This document shows positions 60,317-64,000 of a stretch of DNA of 64,000 bases, piece after piece. How positions within the stretch are numbered: position 1 is the stretch's first letter; the number at the start of each line of letters is the position of its first letter. Under the pieces are notes generated by a model. The model had not been told where the DNA came from and searched no databases. It saw only the letters and a program-made list of their open reading frames with translations. Origin of the DNA: VRUE01 sp963703335 (GTDB lineage Bacteria > Actinomycetota > Thermoleophilia > Solirubrobacterales > 70-9); assembly GCA_963703335.1 (NCBI GenBank), contig OY969812.1, positions 558,001-622,000 on the forward strand, read 5' to 3'. The translations under genes and the position numbers were made by a program.

Positions 60317-61075
60317 TCAGGGCGTGTCGGGTTCTACCGGCGCTTCTACCGTGGGGGCGATAGCCGTTGCTTCGTCCCCGTCGGTTGCTGTCTCGTCCCC
60401 GTCGGTCTCGTCCAGCGGCGACGCTTCGACGACTACGCAGTTCCCTTCCGAGCTGAGCTGGAGGGCCAACCGCTGGGCATCGAGCACGTCGCCTTCCAGC
60501 GTCAGTTCATCGATCGTGCCGTCTGCACTGACGCGCTTGAGGACGATTTCGACCTCAGCTTCCTCGCCTTCCGGTGTCTCCGGATCGATCACGATCGTGA
60601 TCACGTATTCGTCCCCGTCGCAGCTTTCGAGCACGGGACCCGGTCCAGCAGTAATTGGCCCCCCGGGCGTGCCCCCGCCAGGAGTCACCGGTGTCGCAAC
60701 GGGCGACGAGGTCCCCTCTGTCGGAGCCTCCACGTCTGTTGCTCCGACAGAGGGGACCTCGTCGCCCGCCCCCGATTCGGGTGCGGGATTTGCAGGAGAA
60801 TGCGGCACGGCAGCCACAGCAATTGCACGAGCCGGCGCCACAGCCAAAACGGCACCGGCACCCTCGGCCTCACTAGGCCGCGCGGTCACCTTGACCGGCT
60901 CGGCGCGCCCCGGCGCAACGGCCGCGTCGGCAACGAGGGCGACCGGGCCCGAAGGCAGCGCAACCGAGTCGCCCACCGCCGCTTCGAAGCTGGGCAGCGA
61001 CAGGTGCGGTTCGACCGAATCGGCCTCCCACGGCTTCAAGCCCATCAAAGCCACGAGAGTGAGCACGATCGTCAA
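60317..61075 (-). CDS. membrane-anchored protein with Pro/Thr-rich linker and in-frame palindrome
   Basis: A 252-residue ORF with an annotated TTG start; the upstream in-frame sequence (LAVFSLLALTIVLTLVALMG) would complete the membrane helix, so the real start is probably somewhat upstream. The linker (residues ~60-130) is Ala/Pro/Thr-rich and contains the palindrome at 60701-60767. The C-terminal ~90 residues form an acidic beta domain (YVITIVIDPETPEGEEAEVE). No family recognised. It follows the alcohol dehydrogenase by 4 bp upstream in transcription order and may share its transcript. Confidence 0.55.
   Translation of the reverse strand: MTIVLTLVALMGLKPWEADSVEPHLSLPSFEAAVGDSVALPSGPVALVADAAVAPGRAEPVKVTARPSEAEGAGAVLAVAPARAIAVAAVPHSPANPAPESGAGDEVPSVGATDVEAPTEGTSSPVATPVTPGGGTPGGPITAGPGPVLESCDGDEYVITIVIDPETPEGEEAEVEIVLKRVSADGTIDELTLEGDVLDAQRLALQLSSEGNCVVVEASPLDETDGDETATDGDEATAIAPTVEAPVEPDTP
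60701..60767. repeat. in-frame palindromic element 2 (27-13-27)
   Basis: Perfect 27-bp arms (60701-60727, 60741-60767) with a 13-base loop CTCCACGTCTGTT, the same architecture as element 1. The arm contains GGTCCCCTCTGTCGG, similar to GGACCCCTCTGATGG in element 3 (12 of 15). It lies within the linker of the membrane-anchored protein. Confidence 0.9.
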
Positions 61076-61159
61076 GGCGAGCAGCGAGAAGACCGCCAGC
61101 CCCGGGAACCTCCCCCCTAGTGAAGACCGCGAAGCGATCCGTCAACCATAGGGGCTGAT

Positions 61160-61861
61160 TCAGTAAGTCTCAACTATCTCGTAGAGAGTCGTGCGCTGAG
61201 CCGGCTCACGGCCCCCCGCTCGGGCGGCGCCGATCAGCTGCTCGGGCTCGAGCCGGACGCCGTGCTGGGAGCCGGCCATGCGCGAGATGTTCTCCTCCAT
61301 CAGGGTGCCGCCGAGGTCGTTGACCCCCCAGCGCAGCGCCTCCGTTGCAGCATCGAGACCCATCTTCACCCAGCTCGCTTGCAGATTGGGAATCGTCTTG
61401 CCGAGCGCGAGGCGGAAGGCCGCCGTGTGCTTGAGGTTCTCCGCGGCGGAGATCTCCTCGATCCCGTGGGTGCGCCCGAGCATCGTGTTGAAGGGGATGA
61501 AGCTGAGCGGCACAAACTCCGTAATGCCCCCCGTCCGCTCCTGCAAGGCACGGACCACCCGCATGTGCCGGGCAAGCTCGCGCGGCTCCTCGATATGACC
61601 GAACATCACGGTCGAGGTTGAACGCAGGCCCGCCCGGTGCGATGCCTCGATGATCTCCACCCAGCGCTGTGCCGGCAGCTTGTTCGGCGAGATCCGCTGT
61701 CTCACCCCATCGTCGAGGACCTCGGCAGCGGTCCCCGGCGTCGAGCCGAGCCCGCACTCGATCAGGTACTCGAAGACCTCATCCGGCCCCTTGCCGGAGC
61801 GCTCGCACATGTAGTGGACCTCCATCGGCGAGTAGGCGTGCAGGTGCAACTGCGGCGCCAC
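61160..61861 (-). CDS. cofH: FO synthase CofGH (FbiC), C-terminal CofH part after frameshift
   Basis: 233 residues continuing the CofH radical-SAM domain: LHLHAYSPMEVHYMCERSGK, GLGSTPGTAAEVLDDGVRQR, TSTVMFGHIEEPRELARHMR, and FVPLSFIPFNTMLGRTHGIE, ending LYEIVETY. These follow directly from the end of the 61903-63429 ORF if one G is restored in a run of Gs at ~61915-61920. Joined, the two give the usual ~760-residue FbiC. Confidence 0.8.
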   Translation of the reverse strand: MAPQLHLHAYSPMEVHYMCERSGKGPDEVFEYLIECGLGSTPGTAAEVLDDGVRQRISPNKLPAQRWVEIIEASHRAGLRSTSTVMFGHIEEPRELARHMRVVRALQERTGGITEFVPLSFIPFNTMLGRTHGIEEISAAENLKHTAAFRLALGKTIPNLQASWVKMGLDAATEALRWGVNDLGGTLMEENISRMAGSQHGVRLEPEQLIGAARAGGREPAQRTTLYEIVETY

Positions 61862-61902
61862 CTCCTTGGCCAGCCGCAGCCACTTGCCGTACTCCTCCAG
61901 CG

Positions 61903-63429
61903 TCAGATCCGGATGGATCCCCCCTGCATGCAGAGCTCGGTGGCCCCAAACGCAACCGCTTCACGCACCCGCTCGGCAAAGTCCTCCTCCGAAACCTCAT
62001 AAGCATCCGGCGACCGCTTCCCCTGCCCGAATCCGCAGAAGGCACAACCGACCACACAGATGTTCGTGAAGTTGATGTTCCGATTGACGACAAACGTGAC
62101 CCGGTCCCCGGCCAGCTCCATCCGCAGCTCATCCGCAGCCACCCGCATCTCCTCAACGACCTCAGGTCGCATCTCGGAAAACAAAGCCGTCAGCTCATCC
62201 TCGGAGAGCTCCGCGCCCTCACGACCCTTCTCGATCGCTTTGGGCGCCAGCTCCCCATCGATCGTCTCTTCGCTCCTCCGCCCAGACCCGCTCCGCGGAA
62301 TGAAGCTCCAATACTTCAGCTTGATCACGTCAAGGACCCCTTGCTCCATCCACTCCGGATCCATGTACTGGGGATAGACACAGAGCCTCTCGGTCAGCGC
62401 ATACCCCTTAGGCGCAAGCTCCTTCCGCACCTCGTGGGGACTCGGAAATGCGTGCTCAGGAGAGATGTGGTCGCCATTCGCCGAAAGCCCGCCGAGATCA
62501 GTAGCCCCCGCCTCCACAAGCTCACCCCAAGCATCAGAGAGATTCGGCGGCACCTGCACCCCCACATCCGGCATCAGCCGCTTGCACTCGGAGATCAGCC
62601 GCTTGATGTCGTCAACCCCGATGGGACTCGCCCACGAGGGAGCCGGAAGGGACGGCGGGGACCCCTCTGATGGGACCTCGCGAAGCGACTCAGCTACGGA
62701 CCCTTCACCACGGCTTCGCTGCGTAGCCCCATCAGAGGGGTCCCCGCCGTCCCCCCACCTCTCGCGGGAAGCCTCGTCGGCGATATCCGCCACTTCAGCC
62801 CCGTAGTACCGAGGATGCGGCACGAAGTTCTGGAGGATGACCTCCTGCAGATGTCCGTATTGCTCGTGTAGCTCGGCCAGCGCTTCAAGCGAGGCAATCT
62901 GCTCTTCATCGCTCTCGCCAATGCCAACGAGAATGCCGCTGGTGAAGGGAATCTTGAGTTTTCCCGCAGCCTCGATCGTGGCCAGGCGCCGCTTCGGATG
63001 CTTGGTCGGCGACCCGGCGTGCACGGTGTCCATCAGCCGCTCCGAGACGGACTCGAGCATCAGGCCCTGCGAAGCGGTGACCTCGCGCAGGCGAGCCAGA
63101 TCGTCGTGCTCGAGGACGCCGATATTGGTGTGCGGGAGCATGCCCCGCTCCAGCGCTCGTTCGCACGACCAGACGACATAGGACGTGAAGTCCTCGTGCC
63201 CCCACTCGGCCAGCTTGGCCGCGACCACGGGGTTGACCTCGGGCCGCTCGCCAGTGAGCACCAGCAGCTCCTTGGCGTTGCGCTTCAGCGCCTCGTCGAG
63301 CAGCTTTTCGACCTCCTCAGGCGACCGGATGTGCGCCTGGTGGGTGGCAAACGCGCAGTACTTGCAGTAGCACTGGCAAGTGCGCGAAAGCGAAAGCGTG
63401 TAGTTCCGCGAGAAGGTAACCCGGCGCAC
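61903..63429 (-). CDS. fbiC: FO synthase CofGH (FbiC): CofG domain and start of CofH, then frameshift; contains in-frame palindrome
   Basis: 508 residues from GTG 63429. CofG radical-SAM cluster motif is RTCQCYCKYCAF (Cys-x3-Cys-x2-Cys). Later CofG segments are VLTGERPEVNP, SGILVGIGESDEEQIASLEA and LPDVGVQVPP-type VQVPPNLSDAWGELVEAGAT. Residues ~226-261 are an extra segment encoded by a 26-bp-arm palindrome. CofH begins around 430 with its own cluster NICVVGCAFCGFGQGKR. The frame ends at ELCMQGGSIRI where CofH normally continues QGGIHPDLT; CA-G6-ATCC has one G too few. FbiC makes the deazaflavin Fo from tyrosine and a pyrimidine. Confidence 0.88.
   Translation of the reverse strand: MRRVTFSRNYTLSLSRTCQCYCKYCAFATHQAHIRSPEEVEKLLDEALKRNAKELLVLTGERPEVNPVVAAKLAEWGHEDFTSYVVWSCERALERGMLPHTNIGVLEHDDLARLREVTASQGLMLESVSERLMDTVHAGSPTKHPKRRLATIEAAGKLKIPFTSGILVGIGESDEEQIASLEALAELHEQYGHLQEVILQNFVPHPRYYGAEVADIADEASRERWGDGGDPSDGATQRSRGEGSVAESLREVPSEGSPPSLPAPSWASPIGVDDIKRLISECKRLMPDVGVQVPPNLSDAWGELVEAGATDLGGLSANGDHISPEHAFPSPHEVRKELAPKGYALTERLCVYPQYMDPEWMEQGVLDVIKLKYWSFIPRSGSGRRSEETIDGELAPKAIEKGREGAELSEDELTALFSEMRPEVVEEMRVAADELRMELAGDRVTFVVNRNINFTNICVVGCAFCGFGQGKRSPDAYEVSEEDFAERVREAVAFGATELCMQGGSIRI
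62649..62753. repeat. in-frame palindromic element 3 inside fbiC
   Basis: Perfect 26-bp arms (62649-62674 and 62728-62753) enclose a 53-base middle that contains further short pairings (GCGAAGC 62680/GCTTCGC 62713, GCTACG 62693/CGTAGC 62722). Total 105 bp, so the frame is kept. Inserted protein segment runs roughly GDGGDPSDGA to SEGSPPSLP. Confidence 0.88.
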
Positions 63430-63442
63430 CGGGGGGAAGCTA

Positions 63443-63474
63443 CCGCACGCGCCGTCTAGGACCGGCGCGTGCGG
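63443..63474. terminator. stem-loop downstream of the aquaporin gene
   Basis: CCGCACGCGCCG (63443-63454) and CGGCGCGTGCGG (63463-63474) form a perfect 12-bp stem with an 8-base loop just past the aquaporin stop and before the fbiC start. Likely ends the aquaporin transcript; no U-tract. Confidence 0.5.
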
Positions 63475-63492
63475 CGCAAAGCCGAGAGGCGG

Positions 63493-64000
63493 CTAGGAGG
63501 CGGCGGAAGCGACCGGCTTGGTCCGCTCCGGAGGCTCGGTCGGTGCCTTACCGCCGGCCTCGAGCACGAAGCGGAAGACGGCCGCAGCAAGCAACGAACC
63601 GACGATCGGACCGACAAGGTAGGGCCAAACGCCGCCCCACTCATTGCCGACCAGGGCCGGGCCGAACCAGCGCGCCGGGTTGAACGAGCCGCCGTCGAGC
63701 GGACCGCCGACCATGACGATGAAGCCGAGCGTGGTACCGATCGCGAGCGGCGCCCAGTCCTTGATGCTCTTCTTCGAGTAGACGGCCGCGAGGATGACGA
63801 GGACTAGGCAGAAGACGCCCACCGCCTCGATGATCGCGCCCTGGAAGTTGCCGCCAAGCAGACCGCTTACTTCAACGGCGCCGTAGTTCGTCGCGCGACC
63901 CTCGTCGAGCAGCAGACCCTTGCAGAGCAGCGCGCCGAGCACGCCGCCGGAAAGCTGGGCAAGCATGTAAATCAAGCTGTCGATCGAAGAAATCCGTTTG
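63493..64000 (-). CDS. MIP family aquaporin/glycerol facilitator (partial, runs off window)
   Basis: The frame is open to the window edge (KRISSIDSLIYMLAQLSGGV), so the N-terminal half with the first NPA box is missing. Visible are helices 3-6 and the second pore box FNPARWFGPALV, with GGSFNPAR as the conserved selectivity and Asn-Pro-Ala signature. The C-terminus is short and cytosolic (KAPTEPPERTKPVASAAS). It transports water or small neutral solutes. The specificity cannot be told without the first half. Confidence 0.9.
   Translation of the reverse strand, partial: KRISSIDSLIYMLAQLSGGVLGALLCKGLLLDEGRATNYGAVEVSGLLGGNFQGAIIEAVGVFCLVLVILAAVYSKKSIKDWAPLAIGTTLGFIVMVGGPLDGGSFNPARWFGPALVGNEWGGVWPYLVGPIVGSLLAAAVFRFVLEAGGKAPTEPPERTKPVASAAS

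Noticed and set aside
1..64000. CRISPR array
   Set aside because: I saw no regularly spaced direct repeats and no cas-like genes; the repeats are large duplicates or hairpins.

Overview
The window looks like chromosomal DNA of a high-GC actinobacterium, most plausibly class Thermoleophilia (Solirubrobacterales-like). Reasons: an almost complete coenzyme F420 gene set, an F420-type (Ddn-like) reductase, many GTG/TTG starts with 1-4 bp gene overlaps, and several secreted-protein families I associate with that class. The lineage call is from memory of these families, not from a search.

Layout. 1-2.1 kb: chromosomal genes (hydrolase-cyclase fusion, Ddn-like protein, small barrel protein). About 2.1-40.8 kb: a probable integrative conjugative element with cargo. 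It has integrase and excisionase, a replication-relaxation protein, a TraD/VirD4-like ATPase, an orphan DNA methylase, and a leftward operon encoding a type IV secretion apparatus (cell-wall hydrolase, VirB6-like, a VirB4 ATPase split over two ORFs, TcpE-like, VirB2-like and TcpC-like proteins). Next come an ArsR regulator, a sigma/anti-sigma fusion, large secreted proteins and a secreted serine protease. The cargo (26-40 kb) has small winged-helix regulators, two nearly identical copies of a double-headed TetR gene (1,327-bp direct repeats 8,011 bp apart), an MFS exporter, an MMPL exporter with two secreted partners, and a DUF2600 (YtpB-type) terpene synthase coupled to a cis-prenyltransferase. 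A similar 21-bp sequence lies near both proposed ends. No canonical relaxase was recognised.

40.6-45 kb: a tRNA-rich stretch (tRNA-His 3' fragment, Pro, Gly, a Trp-like tRNA with a poor D-arm, two Leu) with an HNH nuclease overlapping tRNA-Gly and a broken LAGLIDADG endonuclease. 45-51.5 kb: metallo-hydrolase, acetoacetyl-CoA synthetase, acyl-CoA carboxyltransferase, HMG-CoA lyase, thioesterase and SDR, consistent with leucine/ketone-body catabolism. 51.5-63.4 kb: F420 metabolism (fno, cofD, cofC, cofE, cofGH), interrupted between cofE and an alcohol dehydrogenase by a 4.7-kb islet bounded by inverted repeats and carrying an IS1595-type transposase. The window ends in an aquaporin gene.

The most unusual signals are three long perfect palindromes lying in frame inside coding sequences of the F420 region (two share a 27-13-27 architecture), the terpene/export cargo with duplicated regulator and shared operator-like sites, and the VirB4 ATPase split between Walker A and Walker B.
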